NCBI RefSeq assembly: GCF_003075435.1
Contig: NZ_QCZJ01000014.1
Span: forward strand, 62,001-126,000
DNA length: 64,000 nucleotides
Source: Terrimonas sp.
GTDB lineage: Bacteria; Bacteroidota; Bacteroidia; Chitinophagales; Chitinophagaceae
Reading direction: 5' to 3'
The position numbers were made by a program, and so were the translations under genes. Below the pieces are notes generated by a model. The model did no database searches and was not told where the DNA came from. It was given only the letters and a program-made list of their open reading frames with translations. The first letter of the stretch is position 1. Each line of letters starts with the position of its first letter. Shown here in pieces: positions 17,743-27,152 of this stretch.

Positions 17743-19863
17743 ATGCGGCGTCTTCCTATGGCATTATTACTCTCGTTTGCCATTATGCACGGTTTTTCGC
17801 AAAAGCTTATTCATTACGATTTAACTATAAAAGATACAGTCGTAAACTATACAGGAAAAGTGCGCAAAGCAATTGCAGTAAACGGGCAACTGCCGATGCC
17901 TGTTTTATATTTTACGGAAGGTGATACTGCCGAAATATTTGTACATAATCTTATGCACCATGAAACTTCACTCCACTGGCATGGCCTGCTTGTGCCTAAT
18001 GAGCAGGATGGGGTTCCTTATCTTACAACTGCAGCTATAAAACCACACAGCACGCATAAATATAAATTTGTGCTCCGGCAATCAGGCACATATTGGTATC
18101 ATTCTCATACCATGTTACAGGAACAGGTGGGTATGTACGGCGCTATTGTAATTTACAAGCGCACTGAAAAGCCAAAGCATGAAGAAGTATTATTGCTGAG
18201 TGATTGGTCTGACGAAAACCCACACCAGATTGAGCGTTCGCTCCATTATGCTACAGATTGGTATATGATCAGGAAAAACGCTGTACAGAGCTATGTTGAA
18301 GCCATTAAAGAAAAACACCTGCAAACAAAACTGGGCAATGAGTTTAAGCGTATGCATGCAATGGATGTAAGTGATGTATATTATGAAGCTTTTACAGTCA
18401 ACGGGAAAAAAGCAGAAGCCCGTTTAATATACAAAGCCGGAGACAAAATCAGGCTGAGGATTATCAATGGAAGCTCAAGCACTTATTTCTGGCTTAATTA
18501 TGCAGGCGGAAAAATAACCGTAGTAGCTTCAGATGGGATAGATGTGCAACCGGTAGAAGTGGACCGGCTTATTGTGGCTGTTTCTGAAACCTATGATGTG
18601 GAGATTACTATACCGGAAGCTGATAAGTCGTACGAGTTTACCGCTACATCAGAAGACCGTATCGGGCAAGCTTCCTTTTGGATAGGAGGAGGAGAAAAAA
18701 TATATCAGCACAAAATGCCCCCGCTAAACTATTTTGAAGGGATGAAGATGATGAATGACATGATGACCCCGGGTGGAAATATGAATGATATGGGTATGAA
18801 CATGAGCCTGCAACAGATGGATATGAACTTGGTAATGTACAGGGAGAAGTATGATACACTCACCACACTTAATTACGGAATGCTGAAATCTACCGTAAAA
18901 ACAACTTTGCCTGATAAGCCATTCCGTGAACTGCGTTTTGAACTAACGGGTAATATGAACCGCTATGTGTGGACAATGAATAATAAAACTGTTTCTGAAA
19001 GTGATAAGGTACTTATAAAAGCAGGCGAAAACATACGTATCATTCTCACCAATAATTCAATGATGCGCCACCCCATGCATTTGCACGGACATTTTTTCCG
19101 GGTAATGAATGAGCATGGAGCATATGCTCCATTGAAAAATGTGCTGGACATTATGCCAATGGAAACCGACACACTGGAATTCAATGCCTCGGAGAAGTAT
19201 GGCGACTGGTATTTCCATTGCCATATTTTGTATCACATGATGGCAGGTATGGGCAGGATATTTAGTTATGAAAACGCTCCTCCTAACCCGCAGATACCCG
19301 ATGCCAGGGCGGCTTTGAAAAAAGTTTATGCTGATGACAGAAGGTTTTTCATGGGTGCTGAGATTGGACTGGAAAGCAATGGCAGTGACGGAGAGGTAAC
19401 GCTGATGAATACACGCTGGAAACTAAGTACAGAATGGCGTTTAGGCTTAAACAACAGGAAAGGTTATGAAACCGAAAGTCATTTCGGAAGATATATTGAC
19501 CGCAACCAGTTCTTGTTTGGATATATAGGTTGGGACTGGCGATACCGCAGTGAAGAACATGGTAAGAATATCTTTGGCGCGTCAAATACAAAAAACACCA
19601 GGCATGTAGCTCATATCGGCTTGCAATACACATTGCCATTTTGGGTTGTTACAGATGTGTCTTTAGACCATACAGGCTATTTCCGCGTGCAATTTAAAAG
19701 GGAAGATATTGCCATCACCAGGAGGCTGCGGTTATGGGGTATGTGGAATACAGATAAAGAATATGCTGTCGGTACAAGATATATTATCACCAAATACCTT
19801 TCAGCTTCCGCGCATTATGATAGTGATATGGGGATAGGCGCAGGTGTAGCAATAACTTATTAA
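17743..19863 (+). CDS. Multicopper oxidase (CopA-like) fused to a C-terminal CopB-like barrel domain
   Basis: 706 residues with a signal peptide ending GFSQ. All type 1/2/3 copper motifs are present: HWHG (78-81), WYHSH (118-122), HPMHLHGHFF (about 443-452) and HCHILYHMMAGM (about 492-503). A Met-rich loop lies at about 333-370 (MKMMNDMM, MNDMGMNMS), as in copper-resistance oxidases. From about residue 534 to the end the protein changes character: Trp/Tyr-rich alternating segments (FLFGYIGWDWRYR, HVAHIGLQYTLPFW, IAITRRLRLWGMW) resemble the outer-membrane copper protein CopB, normally a separate gene. It probably oxidises Cu(I) at the cell envelope and is anchored in the outer membrane by its own C-terminus. 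Confidence 0.9.
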   Translation: MRRLPMALLLSFAIMHGFSQKLIHYDLTIKDTVVNYTGKVRKAIAVNGQLPMPVLYFTEGDTAEIFVHNLMHHETSLHWHGLLVPNEQDGVPYLTTAAIKPHSTHKYKFVLRQSGTYWYHSHTMLQEQVGMYGAIVIYKRTEKPKHEEVLLLSDWSDENPHQIERSLHYATDWYMIRKNAVQSYVEAIKEKHLQTKLGNEFKRMHAMDVSDVYYEAFTVNGKKAEARLIYKAGDKIRLRIINGSSSTYFWLNYAGGKITVVASDGIDVQPVEVDRLIVAVSETYDVEITIPEADKSYEFTATSEDRIGQASFWIGGGEKIYQHKMPPLNYFEGMKMMNDMMTPGGNMNDMGMNMSLQQMDMNLVMYREKYDTLTTLNYGMLKSTVKTTLPDKPFRELRFELTGNMNRYVWTMNNKTVSESDKVLIKAGENIRIILTNNSMMRHPMHLHGHFFRVMNEHGAYAPLKNVLDIMPMETDTLEFNASEKYGDWYFHCHILYHMMAGMGRIFSYENAPPNPQIPDARAALKKVYADDRRFFMGAEIGLESNGSDGEVTLMNTRWKLSTEWRLGLNNRKGYETESHFGRYIDRNQFLFGYIGWDWRYRSEEHGKNIFGASNTKNTRHVAHIGLQYTLPFWVVTDVSLDHTGYFRVQFKREDIAITRRLRLWGMWNTDKEYAVGTRYIITKYLSASAHYDSDMGIGAGVAITY

Positions 19864-19905
19864 AGTGCGAAAAAATAGTAAACAGGGCACAATAGTGCTA
19901 TACTA

Positions 19906-19975
19906 TATAAGGTACAGGTTATAGGCTGTATATCCTATTCCTTAAACCTTATCTTATCTCCCCTACCCTTTTTCT
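19906..19975. repeat. Heptamer-phased inverted repeat between convergent genes
   Basis: Between the oxidase stop (19863) and the opposing desulfurase stop (19974) lies a run in 7-base phase: TATAAGG, TACAGGT, TATAGGC, then CTTAAAC, CTTATCT, TATCTCC, CCTACCC. The purine-rich left arm is roughly complementary to the pyrimidine-rich right arm, so the transcript can fold back. The unit differs from that at 15414 but the architecture is the same. The array again ends on the stop codon of the opposing gene. Confidence 0.65.
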
Positions 19976-21104
19976 AAATCAATTCCTTCAGCTTTTCCAC
20001 CACCACATCCACTTCCTCTTTGGTATTATATTTTGAAAAAGAAAACCGAACCGCTATTTTGTTGGGATTGTTATTGATCGCTCTTATTACATGAGAGCCC
20101 TGGTCGGCTCCGCTGGTGCAGGCACTTCCGCCTGATGCGCAGATGTTATTGATGTCAAGGTTAAATAACAGCATTTCCGACTTTTCCGTTTTTGGAAAAG
20201 AAACATTCAGTACAGTATATAAACTTTTGCCAAACACATCTCCATTAAAAGAAACATCTTTTATATTTTGCTTTAGTTTATCAGCCATGTACAACTTTAA
20301 TGACTTTATTGCCGCACTATCGTTCTGATAATTAGCTGTAGCCAGTTCAAGTGCTTTGGCAAAACCCACAATACCATATAAATTCTCGGTACCTGCTCTC
20401 ATGTTCCTTTCCTGCGATCCACCATGTATATAGGGATGTATCCTTACGTTTTCGTTTATATACAGGAGCCCTACTCCTTTGGGTCCATGAAACTTATGCG
20501 CTCCGCCTGTTATAAAATGTACAGGAGTATTGCGCAGATCAAACGGGTAATGTCCTACAGTCTGCACTGTATCAGAATGAAATATTGCACCGTATAATTT
20601 GCATAAATTTCCCACCGCATGTAAATCAAGCACATTCCCAATCTCATTATTGCCGTGCATCAAAGTCACCAATGTTTTGGCTTCGCTGCCGGCAAGCAAC
20701 TGCTCAAGATTATCTATATCAATATGACCATCAGGTAATAGCTTTACAAAAACAAGTTCAGCTTCTCCCCTGTTGCGCAAATATTCTACGGTGTGTAATA
20801 CCGCATGATGCTCCACGGCAGAAGTAATGATCCTTGTGCAACCTAAATCTCTTACAGAAGCAGTGATAGCTGTATTAGAACTTTCGGTTCCCCCACTGGT
20901 AAAAAATATTTCTGCAGGATGAGCATTTAAAATTTTAGCCACAGATTTCCTTGCATTTTCAATAGCAAGCCTGCTCTCCCTGCCATAGGAATATATCGAG
21001 GATGGGTTACCAAATTTTTCCCTCATATAAGGCAACATTGCTTCAAGCACATCATTACTTAAAGCGGTAGTAGCCGCATTATCAAAGTAGATTCTCTTTT
21101 CCAC
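19974..21104 (-). CDS. Cysteine desulfurase (NifS/IscS family)
   Basis: 376 residues, a class V PLP aminotransferase fold. Seen: IYFDNAATTAL at the N-terminus, FTSGGTESSN, HGNNEIGNV, the PLP lysine Lys204 in GGAHKFHGPKG, and the catalytic Cys329 in ASGGSACTSG. It takes sulfur from cysteine as an enzyme-bound persulfide for Fe-S cluster or thio-tRNA assembly. The short loop around Cys329 with AC-S-G suggests the IscS/NifS group I type. It lies 34 bp downstream of glmM on the same strand; no isc or suf scaffold genes are adjacent. Confidence 0.93.
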   Translation of the reverse strand: MEKRIYFDNAATTALSNDVLEAMLPYMREKFGNPSSIYSYGRESRLAIENARKSVAKILNAHPAEIFFTSGGTESSNTAITASVRDLGCTRIITSAVEHHAVLHTVEYLRNRGEAELVFVKLLPDGHIDIDNLEQLLAGSEAKTLVTLMHGNNEIGNVLDLHAVGNLCKLYGAIFHSDTVQTVGHYPFDLRNTPVHFITGGAHKFHGPKGVGLLYINENVRIHPYIHGGSQERNMRAGTENLYGIVGFAKALELATANYQNDSAAIKSLKLYMADKLKQNIKDVSFNGDVFGKSLYTVLNVSFPKTEKSEMLLFNLDINNICASGGSACTSGADQGSHVIRAINNNPNKIAVRFSFSKYNTKEEVDVVVEKLKELI

Positions 21105-21138
21105 AGCAAAATATTATATACCAAAAAACTACGAAAGG

Positions 21139-22524
21139 CTATTTCAGCTCTTTAATATCACGCATAAGCCTCAACGCTATATTATTAGCAGTTGACTCAA
21201 AATTACTTTCGGCGTAGATGCGTATAATAGGTTCAGTATTACTGGTGCGCAGGTGAACCCAGTCATTATCAAATTCAATTTTTAATCCGTCTTCTGTATT
21301 TACCGGGTGGCTTTTATATTTTGTTTTTATCTTCTCAAAAACATCTTTTACGTCAACGTCCTGCTCCAGTTCAATTTTGTTTTTACTGATAAAATAATCA
21401 GGATACGTACCCCTTAACTGCTTTATGCTTTTTTGTGCATTGGCAAGATGTGTAAGGAACAATGCTATACCCACCAATGCATCGCGGCCATAATGAAGCT
21501 CAGGCAATATTATTCCGCCATTACCTTCACCGCCTATAACGGCATTTACTTCTTTCATACGTGTTACCACGTTTACTTCGCCAACTGCACTGGGATAATA
21601 TTCTCCTCCATGTTTTAAAGTAACATCTTTGAGTGCACGGGTAGAAGACATATTGCTTACCGTGTTACCCGGTTTCTTGCTCAATACATAATCAGCAACC
21701 GCTACCAGTGTGTATTCCTCTCCAAACATGCTGCCATCTTCACAAACAAAACAAAGCCTGTCAACATCAGGGTCTACTGCTATTCCAAGATCAGCACCTA
21801 ATTTCTTAACAGTAGCGCTTAATTCAACAAGATTTTCAGGAAGCGGCTCCGGGTTATGCGCAAACCTGCCATGCACTTCACTATTAATCACGGTAATATC
21901 TTTGGCGTTTACGCCCAAAGCCTCTAAAAGTGCAGGCACAAATACAGCCCCGGTGCTATTAATAGCATCTACTACTATTTTGAACTTCCGTTTTTCAATA
22001 ACTTCAGTATCTACCAAAGGCAATGCAAGTATCGCATCAATATGCTTTGCCATAAAAGAATCATCTTCTTTTACAGTACCCAGCTTATCAACAGCAACGA
22101 AATCGAAATTTTCAGCAGCAGCGATCTCCAACACCTCACGTCCATCATCACCCGAAATAAATTCGCCTTTTGCATTCAATAATTTGAGTGCATTCCACTC
22201 TTTTGGATTATGGCTTGCCGTCAGAATGATACCTCCTCCGGCATTTTCCATTGTAACAGCCATCTCAACGGTAGGAGTAGTGCTTAATCCCAAATCAACA
22301 ACTTCTATACCTAATGCACTGAGTGTGCTTACAACTATATCGCGGATTATAGGCCCGCTTATTCTGCCGTCTCTTCCAATTACTACCTTACGGTTACCGG
22401 TTTTGTTAATAAGCCATGTACCATACGCTGCAGTAAATTTTACAACATCCAAAGGAGATAAGGTTAACCCAGGTTTACCGCCTATAGTACCGCGTATGCC
22501 GGAAATACTCTTGATCAATGCCAC
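21139..22524 (-). CDS. glmM: Phosphoglucosamine mutase (alpha-D-phosphohexomutase)
   Basis: 461 residues. Motifs of the phosphohexomutase family are intact: the phosphoserine loop TASHNPKEW with Ser104, the magnesium-binding DPDVDR (251-256), the sugar loop GGEGNGGI, and the phosphate-binding RTSNTEPIIRIY near the C-terminus. It interconverts glucosamine 6-phosphate and 1-phosphate for UDP-GlcNAc and peptidoglycan synthesis; a phosphomannomutase role cannot be excluded by sequence reading alone. The start ATG at 22524 follows a TAATTTCG -7-like box. Co-directional with the cysteine desulfurase. Confidence 0.88.
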   Translation of the reverse strand: MALIKSISGIRGTIGGKPGLTLSPLDVVKFTAAYGTWLINKTGNRKVVIGRDGRISGPIIRDIVVSTLSALGIEVVDLGLSTTPTVEMAVTMENAGGGIILTASHNPKEWNALKLLNAKGEFISGDDGREVLEIAAAENFDFVAVDKLGTVKEDDSFMAKHIDAILALPLVDTEVIEKRKFKIVVDAINSTGAVFVPALLEALGVNAKDITVINSEVHGRFAHNPEPLPENLVELSATVKKLGADLGIAVDPDVDRLCFVCEDGSMFGEEYTLVAVADYVLSKKPGNTVSNMSSTRALKDVTLKHGGEYYPSAVGEVNVVTRMKEVNAVIGGEGNGGIILPELHYGRDALVGIALFLTHLANAQKSIKQLRGTYPDYFISKNKIELEQDVDVKDVFEKIKTKYKSHPVNTEDGLKIEFDNDWVHLRTSNTEPIIRIYAESNFESTANNIALRLMRDIKELK

Positions 22525-22763
22525 GTTTCAAATAAATTTTGAGGTGCGAAATTAGCTTAAAATTTTAAAAGAAGGCCCAGTGATCACATTGTGGCACAAG
22601 ATTTAAGCCAAGAAGCCAGAAAGTATTACATTTGCCAAACAATTTTTTTCTTTCATGCCGGATTATCACCGATCCAATAACCACGCAATTATTAGTTGTA
22701 CCTGCCCGGCTTTGCATGGATTTTTCACAACTGCATGCACTTTGATATATAATTACAATCTGC

Positions 22764-23333
22764 ATGGATAAGCTTATTCATTACGACATAGCGCTTTTTT
22801 CTAAGATAAACGGAGAATGGCATAACCAGTTTTTTGATTGGTTTTTTCCATTGATGCGCAACCAGTACACATGGGCGCCATTGTATCTTTTTGCAGTGAT
22901 ATTTATGTTGCAAAATTATAAGTGGAAAGGATTCGGCTGGATTTGCTTCTTCCTGATCACCTTTGCTATAACCGATATGTGCAGCAGTGCTGTTATAAAA
23001 CCGCTTGCAGGCAGAATACGCCCCTGCGCTGACCCCTTCCTTGCAGATGCTGTTCGCTCACTCGTTGGTTGCGGCGGCAGGTGGAGCTTTCCTTCTTCCC
23101 ATGCATCCAACCATTTTGGACTGGCAATGTTTTCTTTTAAAACTCTATTGTTTATTCCTTTAAAATGGAGATGGCTTTTGTTTTTGTGGGCTGTTGTTAT
23201 TTGCTATGCACAGGTTTATGTTGGTGTTCATTACCCTATTGATATTATCTGTGGTACGTTGCTTGGCTGTACTGTTGGTTATTTAACCGGCGCAATTTTT
23301 AATAAAAGAGTGGGTTTTGGTTCTTTAGCTTAA
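22764..23333 (+). CDS. PAP2-family membrane phosphatase
   Basis: 189 residues with five or six hydrophobic helices. The three-part acid phosphatase signature is complete: KPLAGRIRP (79-87), PSSHASN (110-116) and YVGVHYPIDI (152-161). It removes phosphate from a membrane lipid such as undecaprenyl pyrophosphate, phosphatidylglycerophosphate or a lipid A precursor; which one is not readable. The next gene begins 12 bp later, so the two are probably co-transcribed. Confidence 0.9.
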   Translation: MDKLIHYDIALFSKINGEWHNQFFDWFFPLMRNQYTWAPLYLFAVIFMLQNYKWKGFGWICFFLITFAITDMCSSAVIKPLAGRIRPCADPFLADAVRSLVGCGGRWSFPSSHASNHFGLAMFSFKTLLFIPLKWRWLLFLWAVVICYAQVYVGVHYPIDIICGTLLGCTVGYLTGAIFNKRVGFGSLA

Positions 23334-23345
23334 CTTCATAACACT

Positions 23346-24644
23346 ATGGTTGAAATTCTGATAATACTGGGATTAATATTACTGAATGGCATTTTTTCCA
23401 TGGCTGAGATCGCTTTGGTTTCTGCACGCAAAGCGAGGCTGGAATCGCAGGCGTCTAAAGGAGATAAAAGCGCTAAAGATGCACTTGAACTGGCTGAGCG
23501 GCCAGATACATTTCTTTCAACAGTGCAGATAGGCATTACGCTTATAGGCATATTAACGGGTATTTATTCAGGTGAAGCGCTAAAAACCGAATTAATTGAC
23601 TTTCTGAACCGGTATGATTTTATACGTCCGTATTCAAGTGTTGCGGCAACCACTATCATTGTTGTTGTAATTACGTATTTCACTTTGGTTTTGGGCGAAC
23701 TGGTGCCAAAGCGAATAGGGTTATCACGTCCTGAAGCCATTGCCAAGCTTGTGGCAAAGCCGATGAGCTTTCTCAGCAAGATTACATATCCCTTTGTGTG
23801 GTTGCTCAGCAAATCCACATATCTTACTGTAAAGCTATTTAACATCAAGCCAAAGGATAACCAGGTTACGGAGGAAGAAATAAAAGCCATTATAAGTGAG
23901 GGAACTGAGCAGGGAACCATTGAAGAAGCGGAACAGGAAATTATAGAACGTGTTTTTCATCTCGGCGACAGAAATATCACCTCGCTTATGACACACCGTA
24001 ATGATATTGTGTGGTTTGATCTTGAAAAAAATGAGGAAAAAATTAAAGAGAAAATTATTGTTGAACCACATTCCGTTTACCCGGTTTGCGATGGAAATAT
24101 TGATAACATAAAAGGAGTCGTATCAATTAAAGACCTGTACATCCATGAAAACACAGCTATACTTAAAGAAATAATGCAGCCTACATTATTTGTTCCGGAA
24201 AACAACACAGCGTACCAGGTACTGGAAAGATTTAAGGAAACAAAAATACATTGCTGTTTTGTGGTGGATGAATATGGAAGCCTTTTAGGCATGATCACGC
24301 TGAATGATATTCTTGAGGCGATAGTTGGCGAAATTCCACAGGTGGATGATACTGAAGATTACGAAATAAGAAAAAGAGAAGATGGCAGCTATTTTGTTGA
24401 CGGACAACTCCCGTTTTATGATTTTTTAAGCACTTTCAGAAAAACGGAATGGATGAATGAAGGTGAACAGGAATTTGACACCCTCGCAGGTTTTATCTTA
24501 CATCAATTAGAACGCATACCCCGCACCGGTGATACATTAGAATGGCGCGGTTTTACTTTCGAAATTGCCGACATGGACGGGCACCGCATTGATAAAGTGC
24601 TGGTAACCATTTCAGACGATATAAGAAAAGAAATGGAAGAATAA
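23346..24644 (+). CDS. CNNM/CorC (HlyC) family membrane protein
   Basis: 432 residues. A DUF21 transmembrane domain fills about 1-190 (ILLNGIFSMAEIALVSARKARLE; VLGELVPKRIGLSRPEAIA). A CBS pair follows at about 205-335 (VEPHSVYPVCDGNIDNIKGVV and HCCFVVDEYGSLLGMITLNDIL), and a CorC_HlyC transporter-associated domain closes at about 350-432 (YFVDGQLPFYDF, DTLAGFILHQLERIPRTGD). Family members are linked to magnesium or cobalt efflux; in Bacteroidota one branch is GldE, but nothing here ties this copy to gliding. Downstream of the PAP2 gene. Confidence 0.9.
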   Translation: MVEILIILGLILLNGIFSMAEIALVSARKARLESQASKGDKSAKDALELAERPDTFLSTVQIGITLIGILTGIYSGEALKTELIDFLNRYDFIRPYSSVAATTIIVVVITYFTLVLGELVPKRIGLSRPEAIAKLVAKPMSFLSKITYPFVWLLSKSTYLTVKLFNIKPKDNQVTEEEIKAIISEGTEQGTIEEAEQEIIERVFHLGDRNITSLMTHRNDIVWFDLEKNEEKIKEKIIVEPHSVYPVCDGNIDNIKGVVSIKDLYIHENTAILKEIMQPTLFVPENNTAYQVLERFKETKIHCCFVVDEYGSLLGMITLNDILEAIVGEIPQVDDTEDYEIRKREDGSYFVDGQLPFYDFLSTFRKTEWMNEGEQEFDTLAGFILHQLERIPRTGDTLEWRGFTFEIADMDGHRIDKVLVTISDDIRKEMEE

Positions 24645-24724
24645 TTTTCACATTTGATATTGCTTAGCGGCATCAGATTTGATTTAAAGTGGCACAGAAC
24701 CTTTAAACTAAAATCTGATACTTT

Positions 24725-25585
24725 ATGAAGCGAACAATTGTAAAATTGTTTTATGCAATTTTATTGTCAACCCTTGTATTCTCCTGTAAAAAAGAAAATA
24801 CTGATTTGTCAAAAGAGGTCATCCCCCAGGAAACAAACTCCGGAACAAAGCCAGATGTTGATATAGTAGAAACAGCACCTCCTGTACAGGTAGCAATAAG
24901 CGAAAAAATAACAGATAACTGTCTTGGATTTTACAGGGCATTACCGGCAAGATATGATTCAACCTCAAAAAAATATCCATTGCTTATTTTTCTGCATGGA
25001 TCAGGAGAGATGGGAAATGGGACGACGGATCTTCCGCTCGTACTCAGAAATGCTGTGCCGAAGTTGATCAACAACAAGAAATTTCCGCCCAACTTTAATG
25101 TGGGAGGAAAGAATTATTCGTTTATTGTTTTTTCGCCACAAACAAAAAGCTGGACTACGGTAGCCGATGTATATGCAATGATACGATACGCTATAAAGAA
25201 ATACAGGATTGATACTACAAGAATTTATGTTTCAGGGTTAAGTTTGGGCGGAGGTTTAACCTGGGCTACGGGAGCTGCATATCCTAAAATGCTTGCGGCT
25301 ATAGCTCCGATATGCGGTTCTATTACTGCAACCGAATCCAATACCAAGCCAATTGCATCGGCTAATCTGCCCGTATGGGCCTTCCATAATGAGGATGATG
25401 ACAGAGCTTCGGTTAATTATACCAAAGAATATGTTGCAAAAATAAACGCTTACAATCCATCACCTAAAGCTAAAATGACTATTTGGCCCACCGGAAAACA
25501 TGATTCGTGGACAAAAGCAACAGACCCGGCATATAAAGAAAACAATATGAATATGTATGAGTGGATGCTGCAATATCACCGTTAG
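24725..25585 (+). CDS. Lipoprotein alpha/beta hydrolase (esterase)
   Basis: 286 residues. A lipoprotein signal (LLSTLVFSCKKEN) gives a lipidated Cys21. The alpha/beta-hydrolase core shows the oxyanion strand YPLLIFLHGSGEMGNG, the nucleophile elbow GLSLGG, an acid region FHNEDDDRAS and the catalytic His in PTGKHDSW. It resembles the carboxylesterase/PHB-depolymerase group often linked to polysaccharide deacetylation or feruloyl ester release, but the substrate is unknown. It stands alone, 80 bp after the CorC-family gene, and is followed by a strong terminator. Confidence 0.87.
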   Translation: MKRTIVKLFYAILLSTLVFSCKKENTDLSKEVIPQETNSGTKPDVDIVETAPPVQVAISEKITDNCLGFYRALPARYDSTSKKYPLLIFLHGSGEMGNGTTDLPLVLRNAVPKLINNKKFPPNFNVGGKNYSFIVFSPQTKSWTTVADVYAMIRYAIKKYRIDTTRIYVSGLSLGGGLTWATGAAYPKMLAAIAPICGSITATESNTKPIASANLPVWAFHNEDDDRASVNYTKEYVAKINAYNPSPKAKMTIWPTGKHDSWTKATDPAYKENNMNMYEWMLQYHR

Positions 25586-25615
25586 TTAAATAAGCTTATT
25601 CACTTTCAGATGTAG

Positions 25616-25642
25616 CCCGGGCAGATCCGCCCGGGTTTTTAT
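25616..25642 (+). terminator. Rho-independent terminator between convergent genes
   Basis: A perfect 7 bp GC stem, CCCGGGC (25616-25622) and GCCCGGG (25629-25635), has loop AGATCC and is followed by five T. It lies between the esterase stop and the stop of the opposing YigZ gene. It serves the plus strand best, since the minus side lacks a T-run. Confidence 0.88.
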
Positions 25643-26247
25643 TTTGCGGCAGTTATTTCTATTCCACGTATATCCTGCAGTTTAAACAGCACTTCATCAA
25701 GCCGGTTTTTGGGAATACCGATCTGCATATCACAAAACAACTGAACATCCTGTTTTAAGACACTGCAGTTATAGTATTTGCATATTTTCATTACATCATT
25801 CATAATGGTATAATCAAAATGAAGATGGTATTTTTTTTCGACCTGCTTTTGTATAACAGGCACTGTTTGCAGCACCAGCGCAGCTGCAGAACGATATGCA
25901 TTGATAAGCCCCGGAACACCAAGCAGGGTGCCGCCAAAATACCGCACCACTACAATCAGCACATCCGTTAACAGACGGTTCTCAATAACTCCGAAAATAG
26001 GCTTACCGGCTGTTCCTGATGGCTCTCCGTCATCACTTACCCTGTACATATTTCCATCAAGCCCTATGCGATAAGCAAAGCAATAGTGAGATGCTTTAGG
26101 ATATTCCTTTTTTATTGACTCAAGATTTGGTTTAAACTCATCTACGGAAGTAAAAGGAAGCACAACAGCAATAAAGCGGCTGCCTTTGTCCTTATATTCA
26201 GCTACACTCCTTTGTTCAACGGTATAATAAAAATCAGCATGCTTCAT
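25639..26247 (-). CDS. YigZ/IMPACT family protein
   Basis: 202 residues from the ATG at 26247 (MKHADFYYTVEQRS); the frame extends upstream to 26331 but those residues overlap the preceding gene and do not fit the family. The UPF0029/IMPACT domain is clear: YKDKGSRFIAVVLPF, HYCFAYRIG, DDGEPSGTAGKPIFG, LTDVLIVVVRYFGGTLLGVPGL. The C-terminal DUF1949-type domain follows (FDYTIMNDVMKICKYY). The bacterial family has an unclear role in translation or nucleotide binding. Third gene of the ribD-transporter-yigZ run; its 3' end abuts a terminator. Confidence 0.9.
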   Translation of the reverse strand: MKHADFYYTVEQRSVAEYKDKGSRFIAVVLPFTSVDEFKPNLESIKKEYPKASHYCFAYRIGLDGNMYRVSDDGEPSGTAGKPIFGVIENRLLTDVLIVVVRYFGGTLLGVPGLINAYRSAAALVLQTVPVIQKQVEKKYHLHFDYTIMNDVMKICKYYNCSVLKQDVQLFCDMQIGIPKNRLDEVLFKLQDIRGIEITAAK

Positions 26248-26267
26248 TTCGGTCAAATATATAATTC

Positions 26268-27152
26268 TTATCTCATCAAAATTCCTGAAATTAATAAAAT
26301 GGATATTGCGGCAAGCGCTATACCCAACCAATTTAATAACGAAAGCCTCTCTTTGAAAATAACTCCTGCGGCAAATGCACTCAATAAAACTACCGCGATA
26401 TTATTTACAGTTAGTATAACAGCACTTTTACCCGGATTTATTTTCAACACCTTTATAAGAAACCCGATAGAAAAATAATTAGGAATCCCCAATGCTACAC
26501 CTGCGGCAAGTGATCGCATGGAGAGCTTTTCGCGACCACTGATAATAATAAAAGAGAGTATAGCAATACCAATGCAGGCTGCAGTAGCAAATGCAGTCAC
26601 CAGATATTCGTCATTATTACTTGTGTTTAAAAACCGTGATTCTACAAATTTAATAGCCGTATCAAGCAACCCACTCCAGATAAAAATAACAGCAGGCACT
26701 ATGATCAATAATAGTTTTGGCAAAGCAGTTTTATTTTCAATACCGCTGTTTCGATAGCTGGTGAACACTACTGCAGCAAGCGCCAGCAATACACCTGCTA
26801 TCCTTGCAATATCCACTCCCTCATTATATAAATAAACAGAGAACAGGAAGGGAATAACAAGCGAGAGTTTATATGCCGTTACCGTAACAGCAATGCCTAT
26901 ACGCTGCGCTGAAAACCCAATAACATTAAACAGAAGGATAAAACTTGTACCCATAGCCAGTGCCCAGCCAAACCAATCTGCATATAAAGACGATTTAAGG
27001 GGAAGTTGCTGACGAATGATGCTGCCGGTTATTACGCAGGTTATATAGTTTGAAACAATTACCTGCATGGTGCTCCAGCCAAACCGCTGCGCTAACTTGA
27101 AAAACAGTGTAAGGTATGTTGAGCATACAATGCTGCCAACCAGGTATATCAA
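26268..27152 (-). CDS. EamA/DMT-family transporter
   Basis: 294 residues, with about ten hydrophobic helices spread over the whole length and the internal duplication typical of the drug/metabolite transporter superfamily. Examples are AMGTSFILLFNVIGFSAQRIG in the first half and NIAVVLLSAFAAGVIFKERLS near the end. Substrate unknown. Its start overlaps the ribD stop by 4 bp and its end lies 20 bp before yigZ, so it belongs to that operon; export or import of a metabolite linked to riboflavin is possible but not shown. Confidence 0.88.
   Translation of the reverse strand: MIYLVGSIVCSTYLTLFFKLAQRFGWSTMQVIVSNYITCVITGSIIRQQLPLKSSLYADWFGWALAMGTSFILLFNVIGFSAQRIGIAVTVTAYKLSLVIPFLFSVYLYNEGVDIARIAGVLLALAAVVFTSYRNSGIENKTALPKLLLIIVPAVIFIWSGLLDTAIKFVESRFLNTSNNDEYLVTAFATAACIGIAILSFIIISGREKLSMRSLAAGVALGIPNYFSIGFLIKVLKINPGKSAVILTVNNIAVVLLSAFAAGVIFKERLSLLNWLGIALAAISILLISGILMR

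Noticed and set aside
21710-22555. Long plus-strand frame of 281 codons
   Set aside because: Lies entirely opposite glmM, is Ser/Pro/Ile-rich low-complexity sequence, and has no domain; glmM has all catalytic motifs.
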